From contig JBQTJI010000012.1 of assembly GCA_052387255.1 (NCBI GenBank), positions 1 through 64,000 on the forward strand: a DNA stretch of 64,000 bases. Direction: 5' to 3'. The position numbers were made by a program, and so were the translations under genes. The notes under the pieces were generated by a model. That model did not search any database and had not been told where the DNA came from. It was given only the letters and a program-made list of their open reading frames with translations. The DNA is from JBBQXK01 sp052387255 (GTDB lineage: Bacteria > Pseudomonadota > Alphaproteobacteria > Rhodobacterales > Rhodobacteraceae). Of the stretch, positions 8,274 to 17,257 are shown piece after piece. The first letter of the stretch is position 1, and every line of letters begins with the position of its first letter.

Positions 8274-9377
8274 TCATTCCGGGGTCACCGCCCCGTCGGT
8301 CTTGAGCGCCACGGGAAGCGACACGCGGAACACGGTGCGCCCCGGCACCGAATCGACCGCGATCCACCCCTCGTGGTCGGATATGATCTTGCTGACCAGC
8401 GCCAGCCCCAGCCCGGTGCCGTTCTCGCGCCCGCTGACAAAGGGCTCGAACACGTTGCCCGCGATGTCGGGCGGCAGGCCGGGGCCGTCGTCGGCAATCT
8501 CGATCTGCAGGGCCAGGGGGCGGCCCTTGCCATCCTTGCGCCGCAGCCGCAGCGACAGGTCGTAGAAGGTGCGCAGCCGGATCGTGCCGCCCTGCGGCCC
8601 CGCCGCCTCGGCCGCGTTGCGGATCAGGTTCAGGAACACCTGCATCAGCTGGTCGGGGTCGGCATAGGTCGGCGGCAGCGAGGGGTCGTAGTCCTCGGCA
8701 ATCGTCATCTTGGCGGCAAAGCCGACCAGCGCCGACCGCCGCGCGCGGTCCAGCGCGTCGTGGATGTTGACCGGGCGGCGTTCCGGGGGGCGCAGGTTGC
8801 CGAACTGCTCGACCTGCTCCAGGAGCTTCACGATGCGCCGGGTCTCCTCGACGATCAGGTCGGCCAGCTCGCGGTCCTCGGGGCCCAGCGACATGGCGAT
8901 CAGCTGCGCCGCGCCGCTGATCCCCGCCAGCGGGTTCTTGATTTCGTGCGCCAGCATCTCGGCCATGCCGATGGCCGATTTCGCCGCCGATTTCACCTGC
9001 GCCGACCGGCCCAGCCGGTCCGAGATTTCGCGCGGGATGACCAGCAGCATGATGGTGCCGGGATTGTCGTGCATGGGCGCGATCTGCAGGTTGCACTGCA
9101 CCGGGGGGCGTTCGCCCGTCGTCACGTCGACGTCGTTGATGAACAGGGGCGCGCGGTTGGTCCGGGCGCGCGCGAACGCCTCTTCCATCGGCGCGTCGAT
9201 CGACAGGCGGTCCCAGGCGGGCTGCCCCATCAGGCTGCGGGTCGAGGCGTTGAGGAACGCCTCGGCCGCCGGGTTGACCTCGACGATGCGCGCGTCGCCG
9301 TCGATCAGCAGCGCGGGTGAGGGCAGCGAGGCCCAGACCACCCCCGGCACCGGATAGGGCGCGCGGTAACCTTTCAT
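8274..9377 (-). CDS. ntrB: NtrB (GlnL) nitrogen sensor kinase
   Basis: A cytoplasmic 367-residue kinase that phosphorylates NtrC under nitrogen limitation, gated by PII proteins. An N-terminal PAS domain (PSPALLIDGDARIVEVNPAA) is followed by the HisKA domain with His144 in MLAHEIKNPLAGISGAAQL and a HATPase with NLIRNAAEAA, DDGPGLP and GTGLGLALV. The start ATG at 9375-9377 overlaps the dusB stop by four bases (ATGA), indicating translational coupling, and ntrC follows after 13 bp. The order dusB-ntrB-ntrC is the classical nifR3-ntrBC arrangement of Rhodobacter. Confidence 0.94.
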   Translation of the reverse strand: MKGYRAPYPVPGVVWASLPSPALLIDGDARIVEVNPAAEAFLNASTRSLMGQPAWDRLSIDAPMEEAFARARTNRAPLFINDVDVTTGERPPVQCNLQIAPMHDNPGTIMLLVIPREISDRLGRSAQVKSAAKSAIGMAEMLAHEIKNPLAGISGAAQLIAMSLGPEDRELADLIVEETRRIVKLLEQVEQFGNLRPPERRPVNIHDALDRARRSALVGFAAKMTIAEDYDPSLPPTYADPDQLMQVFLNLIRNAAEAAGPQGGTIRLRTFYDLSLRLRRKDGKGRPLALQIEIADDGPGLPPDIAGNVFEPFVSGRENGTGLGLALVSKIISDHEGWIAVDSVPGRTVFRVSLPVALKTDGAVTPE

Positions 9378-10354
9378 GCCGCCCGCCTTTCCGGTTCCGT
9401 GAAGGCCCGGTCGATCAGGGTCAGCACCAGGGCCGGGTCGGTCGCGGTCAGCATCGCGGGGCGGTGCGACCGGGCGTCGGCGGCGTCCAGATACCAGCCC
9501 AGATGCTTGCGCGCCATGCGCAGGCCAAGGTCGGTGCCATAGAACGACAGGACCGCCTCGTAATGGGCGCTGACCAGCGCCGCCAGCGCGGCCCCGGTCG
9601 GCACCACTGGCGCAGGGCCGCCATACAGGGCCGCCGCAATCTGTGCCAGCACCCAAGGGCGCCCCTGCGCCCCGCGCCCCACCATCACCCCGTCCGCCCC
9701 CGACGCCACCAAGGCGGCCCGCGCGGTGGCCGAGTCGATGATGTCGCCGTTGGCAATGACCGGGATCATCACCGCGTCCTTTATCGCCCGGATCGCTGCC
9801 CAGTCGGCAGCCCCTTTGTAGAACTGGCACCGCGTGCGCCCGTGGATGGCGATCATCGCGATGCCCGCACCTTCCGCCCGCCGCGCCAAGAGTGGGGCGT
9901 TCAGGTACCCGTCGTCCCAGCCCAGCCGTGTCTTCAGCGTGACCGGCACATCGACCGCGCCCACCACCGCCTCGATCAGGCGCAGCGCGTGGTCGGGTTC
10001 GCGCATCAGCGCCGATCCCGACCAGCCCGTGGTGACCCGCCGCGCGGGGCAGCCCATGTTGATGTCGATGGCCCCCGCGCCCATCCCCTCCAGCATCCGC
10101 GCGGTCTCGGCCATCGGCCCCGCCTCGCGCCCCACGATCTGCACCGAGGTGGCCCCTTCGCCGGTGCCAAGCTCGGCCCGTGCCCGCGCCTCGGGCCGGG
10201 CACGCAGCATCTCGTCGCTGGCCACCATCTCGGAGGTCACAAGGCCCGCGCCGAATCCCGCCACCACCCGCCGCCACGGCAGGTCGGTGATCCCGGCCAT
10301 CGGTGCCAGCAGCACCGGGGGGTCAGGCGGAAAGCGGGCGTGGGTCTGCGCCAT
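9374..10354 (-). CDS. dusB: tRNA-dihydrouridine synthase DusB (NifR3)
   Basis: A 326-residue FMN enzyme that reduces uridine to dihydrouridine in tRNA. The TIM-barrel opens with VLLAPMAGITDLPWR, the catalytic Cys is in INMGCPARRVTTGWSGSAL, HGRTRCQFYKG follows and VMVGRGAQGRPW closes the phosphate site. It is the first gene of the ntr cluster (named nifR3 in Rhodobacter), and its stop overlaps the ntrB start. The 214 bp upstream, between it and the divergent ispDF, should contain the promoter; no clear operator was identified there. Confidence 0.94.
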   Translation of the reverse strand: MAQTHARFPPDPPVLLAPMAGITDLPWRRVVAGFGAGLVTSEMVASDEMLRARPEARARAELGTGEGATSVQIVGREAGPMAETARMLEGMGAGAIDINMGCPARRVTTGWSGSALMREPDHALRLIEAVVGAVDVPVTLKTRLGWDDGYLNAPLLARRAEGAGIAMIAIHGRTRCQFYKGAADWAAIRAIKDAVMIPVIANGDIIDSATARAALVASGADGVMVGRGAQGRPWVLAQIAAALYGGPAPVVPTGAALAALVSAHYEAVLSFYGTDLGLRMARKHLGWYLDAADARSHRPAMLTATDPALVLTLIDRAFTEPERRAA

Positions 10355-10568
10355 GTGCCTGTTCCTTGGGCGTCATCCCCTGACCTAGCCCGCCGCCGCC
10401 CCGGCGACAAACCTGCGGCCCCCAAATATCGGCGAAAATTCGGGCTTTGCCTGTTTATTGTGCAGCTGGCGGCAGAATCGCGCCCGATTGTCAGGCGCAT
10501 GCGCATCGCCTACACCCTTGGCGCGGGCGGAATGCCCCAGGATCGCGGGGCACAAGGAAAGTCGGGGC

Positions 10569-11699
10569 TTGACCATCGCCACCATCATCGTCGCCGCAGG
10601 CCGGGGCACGCGCATGGGGCCGGGCGGGCCGAAGCAATGGCGCGACCTGGCCGGGCGGCCGCTGGTGGCCCACGCGCTGGACATCCTGCGGCCCGTCGGC
10701 CTGTGCGTGCTGGTGATCCACCCCGAAGACCGCGCCGACGCCCAGGCCATCGCGGGCGATGCGCTGGTGGTCCACGGCGGGGCCACGCGCGCCGCCTCGG
10801 TGCGGGCAGCGCTCGAGGCGCTGGACGGGCGCGGCGTCACCCATGTGCTGATCCACGACGGCGCGCGGGCGCTGGTGACGCCCGCACTGGTCGCGCGCCT
10901 GCTGGCGGCGCTGGACGGGGCGGCAGGCGCGGCCCCTGCCCTGCCGGTGACCGACGCGCTGTGGCGCGGCGACGGGGGCCGCGTGACCGGCACCACCGAC
11001 CGGGGCGGGTTGTGGCGGGCGCAGACGCCGCAGGCCTTCCGCTATGACGCGATCCTGGCCGCGCACCGCGCCCACCCCGGCGACGCCGCCGACGATGTCG
11101 AGGTGGCCCGCGCCGCAGGCCTTGACGTGGCCATCGTCGAGGGCGAGGAGGAGAACCTGAAACTGACCTTCCCCGGCGATTTCGCGCGGGCAGAGCGTAT
11201 TCTCAGGGGGCGGGCGGGCATGGACGTGCGCATGGGCAACGGGTTCGACGTGCACGCCTTCTGCCCCGGCGACCATGTCTGGCTGTGCGGCGTGCGTGTG
11301 CCGCATGACCGGGGATTGCTCGGCCATTCCGATGCCGACGTCGGCATGCACGCGCTGACCGACGCGCTCTACGGCGCCATGGCCTGCGGCGACATCGGGC
11401 GGCACTTCCCGCCGTCCGATCCGCAGTGGAAGGGAACGGCCAGCCATGTCTTCCTGTCCCATGCCGCGCAGATGATGGCGGCGCAGGGGTTCCGGCTGTC
11501 GAACGCCGACGTGACGCTGATCTGCGAGCGTCCGAAGATCGGGCCGCATGCCGTTGGAATGGCTGCGGAACTCGCGCGGATCATGGGCGTCGATGCGGGC
11601 CGCGTCAGCGTCAAGGCCACCACCTCGGAACGCCTGGGCTTCACCGGGCGGGAAGAGGGGATCGCGGCGATGGCCACGGTCGCCCTGGTGTCGCCATGA
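10569..11699 (+). CDS. ispDF: Bifunctional IspD/IspF (MEP isoprenoid pathway)
   Basis: A fused enzyme of 376 residues. The N-terminal half is 2-C-methyl-D-erythritol 4-phosphate cytidylyltransferase (IATIIVAAGRGTRMGPGGPKQW, HDGARALVTPALV, TPQAFRYDAI); the C-terminal half is the 2,4-cyclodiphosphate synthase (GNGFDVHAF, LLGHSDADVGMHALTDALYGAMACGDIGRHFPP). It produces MEcPP for isoprenoid synthesis. Fusion of the two steps is frequent in alphaproteobacteria. TTG at 10569 is preferred because it follows an AAGGA site and begins at the conserved domain edge; the open frame continues 37 codons upstream without family similarity. Its stop overlaps the pgpA ATG. Confidence 0.93.
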   Translation: MTIATIIVAAGRGTRMGPGGPKQWRDLAGRPLVAHALDILRPVGLCVLVIHPEDRADAQAIAGDALVVHGGATRAASVRAALEALDGRGVTHVLIHDGARALVTPALVARLLAALDGAAGAAPALPVTDALWRGDGGRVTGTTDRGGLWRAQTPQAFRYDAILAAHRAHPGDAADDVEVARAAGLDVAIVEGEEENLKLTFPGDFARAERILRGRAGMDVRMGNGFDVHAFCPGDHVWLCGVRVPHDRGLLGHSDADVGMHALTDALYGAMACGDIGRHFPPSDPQWKGTASHVFLSHAAQMMAAQGFRLSNADVTLICERPKIGPHAVGMAAELARIMGVDAGRVSVKATTSERLGFTGREEGIAAMATVALVSP

Positions 11700-12193
11700 T
11701 CCGCGCGATCACCACATTCGGCTATGTCGGCCTCCTGCGCCCCGCCCCCGGCACCTGGGGGTCGGCGGTCGCTGTCGTGCTGGGTCTGGGGCTGTGGCAT
11801 CTGGGCGGCTTTCTGCTGCTGGCGGGGGCCATGGTGGCGGTCACGGCGCTTGGCTTCTGGGCCTGCGCGGCAGCGCTGCGCGACCGCTCTGGCGAGGACC
11901 CGTCCGAGATCGTCATCGACGAGGTGGCAGGGCAATGGGTGGCGCTGCTGTTCCCGGCCGGAGCCTTCTGGTGGGTGGGGTTCGAGGCGATGGTGCCCTG
12001 GCCCGCCTGGGTGGCGGCCTTCGCGCTGTTCCGGCTGTTCGACATCTGGAAACCGGGCTGGGTCGGCGCGGCAGACCGGCGCGGCGATGCGGCGGGGGTG
12101 ATGCTGGACGATCTCTGGGCGGGCATGTTCGCCGGGATGGGGGTGATGGTCCTGGGGGCGCTGTGGCACATCCCGCTGATCATCGCAGGCTGA
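11696..12193 (+). CDS. pgpA: Phosphatidylglycerophosphatase A
   Basis: A 165-residue inner-membrane phosphatase that makes phosphatidylglycerol from its phosphate. It begins with the family signature LRPAPGTWGS, has the acidic motif EIVIDEVAGQW and the FDIWKPG...GVMLDDLWAG motif, and shows about four hydrophobic segments. The start ATG overlaps the ispDF stop (ATGA) and its own stop overlaps or nearly overlaps the next gene, so the three form one operon. Confidence 0.93.
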   Translation: MIRAITTFGYVGLLRPAPGTWGSAVAVVLGLGLWHLGGFLLLAGAMVAVTALGFWACAAALRDRSGEDPSEIVIDEVAGQWVALLFPAGAFWWVGFEAMVPWPAWVAAFALFRLFDIWKPGWVGAADRRGDAAGVMLDDLWAGMFAGMGVMVLGALWHIPLIIAG

Positions 12194-12657
12194 CCGCCAT
12201 CCTGGCGGCGGCGCGCGCCCAAGGGCTGCGCATCGCCACCGCCGAAAGCTGCACGGGCGGCCTGGTCGCCGCCGCCCTGACCGACCTGCCCGGATCGTCC
12301 GACGTGTTCGACCGGGGCGTCGTGACCTATTCCAACGCCGCCAAGGTGGCCCAGCTGGGGGTGTCACAGGCCACGCTCGACACCTTCGGCGCAGTCAGCG
12401 AACCCGTGGCGCGCGAGATGGCCGAAGGGGCGTTGTCGCGGGCAGGGGCCGGGCTGGCGGTGTCGGTGACGGGGATCGCGGGGCCGGGCGGATCGGAGTG
12501 GAAACCCGAGGGGCGGGTCTGCTTTGGCCTAGCGATGGCGGGGCAGGACACGCAGGCCCTGACGGTCGACTTCGGGCCGCTCGGGCGCGACGCAGTGCGC
12601 GGGGCGGCGCGGGACCATGCGCTGGCACTGGTCGCGCAGGCGCTTGGCGCGGGTTGA
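12163..12657 (+). CDS. CinA C-terminal domain protein (NMN amidohydrolase PncC type)
   Basis: A stand-alone CinA_C domain of about 155-165 residues, related to nicotinamide-mononucleotide deamidase of NAD salvage. Signatures are ATAESCTGGLVAAALTDLPGSS, GVVTYSNAAK, GAVSEPVAREMAEGA and VSVTGIAGPGG. The start is unclear. GTG at 12163 is the first standard codon, 30 bp inside pgpA. Family alignment from memory would instead place the start at CTG 12190, which overlaps the pgpA stop as CTGA. No ATG or TTG exists between them in this frame. It is the last gene of the ispDF-pgpA operon and is followed by a double palindrome. Confidence 0.88.
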   Translation: MAHPADHRRLTAILAAARAQGLRIATAESCTGGLVAAALTDLPGSSDVFDRGVVTYSNAAKVAQLGVSQATLDTFGAVSEPVAREMAEGALSRAGAGLAVSVTGIAGPGGSEWKPEGRVCFGLAMAGQDTQALTVDFGPLGRDAVRGAARDHALALVAQALGAG

Positions 12658-12704
12658 GGACAAGCCGGGGCTAGCCACCCTTGCACAAGCGCCAAGGTTG
12701 CCAT

Positions 12705-12748
12705 CGATTTCTTGCAAGAAATCGGACCGGAATTTTTGAAAATTCCGG
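12705..12748. terminator. Two adjacent perfect palindromes, likely bidirectional terminator
   Basis: CGATTTCTTGCAAGAAATCG at 12705-12724 is a perfect 20-bp palindrome. Two bases later the arms CCGGAATTTT (12727-12736) and AAAATTCCGG (12739-12748) form a second perfect inverted repeat with a 2-base centre. Both lie in the gap between convergent genes (cinA on plus, GNAT on minus), where a terminator for both strands is expected. Confidence 0.55.
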
Positions 12749-12764
12749 CTTGCCGCCCGCGCCG

Positions 12765-13226
12765 TCACACGTCGCGGACGATCACCTTCTCGCCCTCGTC
12801 CCACCGCCCGGTCCAGCGGAACCCCAGTCGTTCGTAGAACCCGATGTTGCTGTGGGTCACGTCGGCCACACTGGCGGTCAGGCGCGGACAGCCCCACTCA
12901 CACGCAACTTGCAGTGCCATGGCAATGGCGTCCCGCCCGTACCCCCGGCCCTGATGCCCGGCGGCGATCATCAGCCGCCACAGATAGGCCGCCTCGGCGT
13001 CATCCTGTGGCCGGTGGAACGGGTATTCGCGCGGGTGGACCATCGCCATCAGGCCGACCGGCACAGCCCCCGCCCACAGCCCCCAGACCCGCGCGCCGGG
13101 CTCATACGGGGCCTCGGCAAAGGTCTTCATGTTGGCCGACACCAGGTCGCGCTGGTCGGGTCGGACGGTCAGGTTGATGAGCGCCCAGAGGTGGTCGCGG
13201 GTGACGACGCGCCGCTCCAGCATCAT
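12765..13226 (-). CDS. GNAT family N-acetyltransferase
   Basis: A 153-residue acetyltransferase with the GNAT fold. The acetyl-CoA loop appears as LMIAAGHQGRGYGRDAIAMAL (motif A, Q/RxxGxG) and the C-terminal SNIGFYERLGFRWTG is the usual beta-bulge region. A central GLMAMVHPREY strand is present. The substrate is unknown. The start is the first of two consecutive ATGs (13224-13226); the frame runs further upstream only through the dispersed palindrome. Expressed toward the double palindrome at 12705-12748. Confidence 0.82.
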   Translation of the reverse strand: MMLERRVVTRDHLWALINLTVRPDQRDLVSANMKTFAEAPYEPGARVWGLWAGAVPVGLMAMVHPREYPFHRPQDDAEAAYLWRLMIAAGHQGRGYGRDAIAMALQVACEWGCPRLTASVADVTHSNIGFYERLGFRWTGRWDEGEKVIVRDV

Positions 13227-13230
13227 CGCG

Positions 13231-13290
13231 GTAGGGTGCGTGCTTGCACGCACCTTTCGTGCAATCGGTGCGTGCAAGAACGCACCCTAC
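13231..13290. repeat. Dispersed palindrome, copy A (GTAGGGTG family)
   Basis: A 24-bp left arm (13231-13254, beginning GTAGGGTGCGTGC) and a 24-bp right arm (13267-13290, ending GCACCCTAC) are inverted repeats with one mismatch around a 12-base loop. Related copies lie at 19296 and 62770. The right end contains the TAG stop codon of the dehydrogenase gene on the minus strand (13287-13289). Confidence 0.8.
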
Positions 13291-14150
13291 CGCAACCGGC
13301 GAACGAGCGAGGAGGTATCCCAGCGGCTCCCCCCCATGCGCTGCACATCGGCATAGAACTGATCCACCAGCGCCGTCACCGGCAGCGACGCGCCGATGTC
13401 GCGCGCGGTGTCCAGGCAGATCCCCAGATCCTTGCGCATCCAGTCCACGGCAAAGCCGAAGTCGAAGCGGTCTTCCAGCATCGTCTTGTGCCGGTTCGCC
13501 ATCTGCCACGATCCGGCGGCCCCCTGGCTGATCACCTCGACCACCGCCGCGCCGTCCAGGCCCGCCTTCGCGCCAAAGGCCATGGCCTCGGCCAGCCCCT
13601 GCACAAGGCCCGCAATCGCGATCTGGTTCATCATCTTGGCCAGTTGCCCCGCCCCCGACGGCCCCAGAAGGCGGCAGATGCGGGCATAGGCGGCGATCAC
13701 CGGCTCGGCCAGGGCAAAATGCGGGGCCTCGCCGCCGCACATCACCGACAGCACGCCGTTCTGCGCCCCCGCCTGGCCCCCCGACACCGGCGCATCGACA
13801 AAGCCAAGGCCCCGGGCGGCGGCGATGCGCGACATCTCGCGCGTGACCTGGGCCGACACCGTGGTGTGATCGACGAACACCGCCCCCGGACCCATGCCGG
13901 CAAAGGCCCCGTCCTCGCCCGTGCAGACCGCCCGCAGGTCGTCGTCGTTGCCGACGCAGGCCATCACCAGCGCGGCCCCTACGGCCGCCGCGTGCGGCGT
14001 GGCCGCCGCCGTCCCGCCGTGCTGCGCGACCCAGGCCTCTGCCTTGGCGGGCGTGCGGTTGTAGACGGTCACCGCATGGCCCTTGGCCGCCAGGTGCCCC
14101 GCTATGGGATAGCCCATCACGCCCAGGCCCAGAAACGCCACGTGTGCCAT
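13287..14150 (-). CDS. 3-hydroxyisobutyrate dehydrogenase-like NAD(P) enzyme
   Basis: A 287-residue beta-hydroxyacid dehydrogenase. The Rossmann loop is FLGLGVMGYPIAGHLA, the substrate-binding signature is VDAPVSGGQAGAQNGVLSVMCGG, and the catalytic Lys lies in GAGQLAKMMNQIAIAG, as in HIBADH and tartronate semialdehyde reductase. Which hydroxyacid is used cannot be decided. ATG at 14150 was preferred over 14153 because it leaves a 5-base spacing from GGGGG. The stop codon TAG is provided by the dispersed palindrome. The stand-alone gene is divergent from the penicillin acylase gene. Confidence 0.88.
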   Translation of the reverse strand: MAHVAFLGLGVMGYPIAGHLAAKGHAVTVYNRTPAKAEAWVAQHGGTAAATPHAAAVGAALVMACVGNDDDLRAVCTGEDGAFAGMGPGAVFVDHTTVSAQVTREMSRIAAARGLGFVDAPVSGGQAGAQNGVLSVMCGGEAPHFALAEPVIAAYARICRLLGPSGAGQLAKMMNQIAIAGLVQGLAEAMAFGAKAGLDGAAVVEVISQGAAGSWQMANRHKTMLEDRFDFGFAVDWMRKDLGICLDTARDIGASLPVTALVDQFYADVQRMGGSRWDTSSLVRRLR

Positions 14151-14230
14151 CATCGCCCCCTGCAATTGCCCCGCCTGCGCGGATCGACTAGGTATCCGCC
14201 CATCCGGTCCCGTCAAGGCACGATCGCCCC

Positions 14231-16690
14231 ATGCTGACCCTGTTCACCTGGCTGCTGCGGATTTTCCTCGGGCTGGCCGCGCTGGCCGGGCTGACGCTGG
14301 CGCTGACCTACTATTTCCTGTCCCGCTCGATCCCGGATTATGACGAGACCTTCACCCTGCCCGGCGTGTCGGGCCCGGTGGAAATCGTGCGGAACAACGC
14401 CAACGTGCCCCACATCTTCGGCGCGACCGACGCGGACGTGTTCTTTGCCCTGGGGTTCGCCCACGCGCAGGACCGGCTGTGGCAGATGACGATGCTGCGG
14501 CGCACCGCGCAAGGGCGGCTGTCCGAGGTGTTCGGCGAACGGACGCTGAAGATCGACGAGCTTCTGCGCCGCTATGACCTGTACACCCTGTCGCAATCCT
14601 CGGTCGAGGTGCAGGACGCCGCGACGAAGCAGGCGCTTGAGGCCTACGCCAAGGGCGTCAACGCCTGGATCGGGCAGGTCAACGCGCGGGCGCGGGGGCG
14701 CGGCGCGCCCGAGTTCTTCCTGTTCTCGAACGAGATCGCCGCCTGGCAGCCCGCCGATTCGATTGCCATCATCAAGCTGATGGCGCTGCAATTGTCCTCG
14801 CACCTCGAGGCCGAGGTGCTGCGGGCGCGCACGTCCATGCTGCTGGGGCCGGACCGCCTGCGCGACATCCTGCCCGACGATCCCGGCTCGGGCGTCACCG
14901 CCCTGCCCCGCTATGGCGACATCGTGCCGGGCGTCCTGCCCGGTCAGGTGCCGGTGCGGATGGCGGACGACCCGCTGTCGCCGTTCAGGGAAATGCCCTT
15001 CGGCGGCGCGTCGAATGCCTGGGCGGCCACGCCCGCACGGTCGGCGGCGGGGGGCTCGCTCTTGGCCAACGACCCGCATCTGGGATTCACCGCTCCGTCG
15101 ATCTGGTACCTGGCGCGGCTGGAACTGCAATCGGGCGGCGTGATCGGCGGCACCATTCCCGGCGTTCCGGCGATCATCGTCGGGCGGTCCGAGCGGCTCG
15201 GCTGGGGCCTGACCACGGCCTATGTCGACGACCAGGACGTGGTGCTGGAACGCGTGAACCCGGACAACCCCGAAGAATACGAAAGCGCCGGGGCCTGGAA
15301 GCCGTTCACCACGCGCCGCTCGATCATCACCGTCAAGGATGCCGATCCCGTCACCGTGACCCTGCGCTGGTCCGAGGCCGGTCCGGTCCTGCCCGGCAGC
15401 CACTATGGCCTGGCGACCGTCACGCCGCCCGGCCATGTCGCGGCCCTGTCCTGGACGGCGCTGTCGGGGGCCGACACCTCGATGACCTCGGCCATGCGGA
15501 TGATGCGGGCGGGCAGCGTGGCGCAGGCGATCGAGGCCGGGCGGCTGTACGTGGCCCCCGCGCAGAACCTGATGGTCGCCGACAAGGACGGCATCGCCAT
15601 GCAGGTGATCGGCGCGGTACCGCAGCGCGATGCCCGCCACCAGACGCAAGGGCGCCTGCCCGCGCCGGGCAGCGCGCCCGAAAACCGCTGGCAGGGCATC
15701 TTTCCCTATGCCGACAATTTCAACGTCATCGATCCGGCCAGCGGCCTGCTGGGCAACACCAACAACAAGACCTTCGACGCGCCCTTTCCCCGGCACCAGA
15801 CGTTCCTCTGGGGCGACACGCAGCGCATCCAGCGCTGGCTGACGCTGATGGCCACGCGCGAGGTGCACACCCGCGAAAGCTTCATCGAGGCGCAGCTTGA
15901 CACCGTGTCGCCCACGGCCCGCGCGCTGTTGCCGCTGATCGGGGCCGATCTGTGGTTCACCGGCGAGCCTGCCCCCGAAGGCACGCCCGAACGGTTCCGC
16001 CAGCGGGCGCTGGTGCTGCTGGCCGAATGGAACGGCGAGATGAACGAACACCTGCCCGAACCGCTGATCACCGAGGCCTGGCTGCGCGCCCTGCAGAACC
16101 GCCTGATCCGCGACGAGATCGGCCCCCTGGCCGACGATTTCACCCATATCGACCCGGTGTTCATCGACCGCGTGTTCCGCGACGTGGGGGGTGCGGGCAT
16201 CTGGTGCGACGTGATCCAGTCGGCGGCGGTCGAACCCTGCGCCGAGATCGCCCGTCAGGCGCTGGACGAGGCGCTGCTGCGGCTGTCGGAAAAGTACGGG
16301 TCCGGCATGGAAAGCTGGCGGTGGGGCGACGCGCACCAGGCCACGCACGACCATCCGGTGCTGGGGACGGTGCCGCTGCTGCGGTACTTCGTCAACATCC
16401 GCCAGTCGACCAGCGGCGGCGACACCACGCTGATGCGGGGCGTCAGCAGCGGGCGCGACCCCGAGCCGTTCCTGAATGTCCATGGTGCCGGCTATCGCGG
16501 CGTCTACGATTTCGCCGACCCCGACAGTTCGGTGTTCATCACCTCGACGGGCCAGTCGGGTCACCCCCTGTCGCGCCACTACGACGACCTGGGCGAATTG
16601 TGGCGGCGCGGCGAGTACATCCCGATGAGCCTTGATCCCGAACTGGCGCGGGCGGCAGCGGTGGGGGTGACGCGGCTGGTGCCGCAGTGA
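14231..16690 (+). CDS. Penicillin acylase family protein (Ntn-hydrolase)
   Basis: An 819-residue member of the S45 family, which includes penicillin G acylase and acyl-homoserine lactone or cyclic lipopeptide acylases. An N-terminal membrane anchor (residues about 7-30) precedes the alpha chain (NANVPHIFGATDADVFFALGFAHAQDRLWQM). The autocatalytic nucleophile Ser is at GGASNAWAATP, with NDPHLGF and the downstream Asn of the oxyanion hole (NTNNKTF). The protein is expected to be periplasmic, anchored, and self-cleaved into two chains. An AHL-degrading role is possible but not shown. The stop overlaps the next gene as GTGA. Confidence 0.9.
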   Translation: MLTLFTWLLRIFLGLAALAGLTLALTYYFLSRSIPDYDETFTLPGVSGPVEIVRNNANVPHIFGATDADVFFALGFAHAQDRLWQMTMLRRTAQGRLSEVFGERTLKIDELLRRYDLYTLSQSSVEVQDAATKQALEAYAKGVNAWIGQVNARARGRGAPEFFLFSNEIAAWQPADSIAIIKLMALQLSSHLEAEVLRARTSMLLGPDRLRDILPDDPGSGVTALPRYGDIVPGVLPGQVPVRMADDPLSPFREMPFGGASNAWAATPARSAAGGSLLANDPHLGFTAPSIWYLARLELQSGGVIGGTIPGVPAIIVGRSERLGWGLTTAYVDDQDVVLERVNPDNPEEYESAGAWKPFTTRRSIITVKDADPVTVTLRWSEAGPVLPGSHYGLATVTPPGHVAALSWTALSGADTSMTSAMRMMRAGSVAQAIEAGRLYVAPAQNLMVADKDGIAMQVIGAVPQRDARHQTQGRLPAPGSAPENRWQGIFPYADNFNVIDPASGLLGNTNNKTFDAPFPRHQTFLWGDTQRIQRWLTLMATREVHTRESFIEAQLDTVSPTARALLPLIGADLWFTGEPAPEGTPERFRQRALVLLAEWNGEMNEHLPEPLITEAWLRALQNRLIRDEIGPLADDFTHIDPVFIDRVFRDVGGAGIWCDVIQSAAVEPCAEIARQALDEALLRLSEKYGSGMESWRWGDAHQATHDHPVLGTVPLLRYFVNIRQSTSGGDTTLMRGVSSGRDPEPFLNVHGAGYRGVYDFADPDSSVFITSTGQSGHPLSRHYDDLGELWRRGEYIPMSLDPELARAAAVGVTRLVPQ

Positions 16691-17181
16691 CCGCGACGCT
16701 GGTCACGCCGCGGCTGCTGCTGCGCCCCGCGCGGGCGGATGATCTTGACGCCCTGCACGCCGTCTTTTCGCACCCCGCCGCGATGCGCTACTGGTCGCAC
16801 CCCGAGCACGAGGACATCGCCCGCACCCGCGACACGCTGCAGGCGCTGATCGACACGCCGACCGAGCGGGTGGTGACGCGGGACGGCACCGTGATCGGCA
16901 AGGCCGGGGCCTGGCGGGACTGGGAGGTGGGGTTCATCCTGCACCCCGACCACTGGGGTGCGGGGCTGGCGACCGAAGCGATGGCGGCCGTGATCGCCGA
17001 CCTGTTCGCCCGGCCCGACGTGCCCGCCCTGACCGCCGAGACCGACCCGCGCAATGCCGGGTCGAACGCCGTGCTGCGCAAGCTGGGCTTCGTCCAGACC
17101 CATGCCGCGGCCCGCACGACGCAGTGGCGCGACGAATGGTGCGACAGCCTGTACTACCGGCTCGACCGCCCCGCGCAATGA
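16687..17181 (+). CDS. GNAT acetyltransferase, RimJ/RimL-like
   Basis: A 164-residue acetyltransferase beginning TPRLLLRPARADDLDALH, typical of the RimJ/RimL subfamily, with the acetyl-CoA motif FILHPDHWGAGLATEAM and PRNAGSNAVLRKLGF near the C-terminus. The substrate is not known. It starts at GTG 16687, sharing four bases with the stop of the acylase gene, so the two are translated together; this suggests but does not prove a linked function. Confidence 0.85.
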   Translation: MTATLVTPRLLLRPARADDLDALHAVFSHPAAMRYWSHPEHEDIARTRDTLQALIDTPTERVVTRDGTVIGKAGAWRDWEVGFILHPDHWGAGLATEAMAAVIADLFARPDVPALTAETDPRNAGSNAVLRKLGFVQTHAAARTTQWRDEWCDSLYYRLDRPAQ

Positions 17182-17214
17182 CGACCCGCAGGTCATGGCT
17201 TGACCTTTCCCCTT

Positions 17215-17233
17215 CGCGCAACTTCATTGCGCG
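17215..17233. promoter_or_regulatory. Short hairpin before the hydratase gene
   Basis: CGCGCAA (17215-17221) and TTGCGCG (17227-17233) are a perfect inverted repeat with a 5-base loop, 24 bp before the hydratase start. A TTGACC at 17200-17205 just upstream could be a -35 element. It may be an operator or a terminator for the gene before; the sequence does not decide. Confidence 0.3.
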
Positions 17234-17257
17234 GCAGCGTTACGCAGGAAAAGAATC

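Noticed and set aside
4646..8305. A 1219-codon plus-strand open frame opposite ntrY and ntrC
   Set aside because: The opposite strand encodes clear two-component proteins; the product has low complexity and no recognisable domain.
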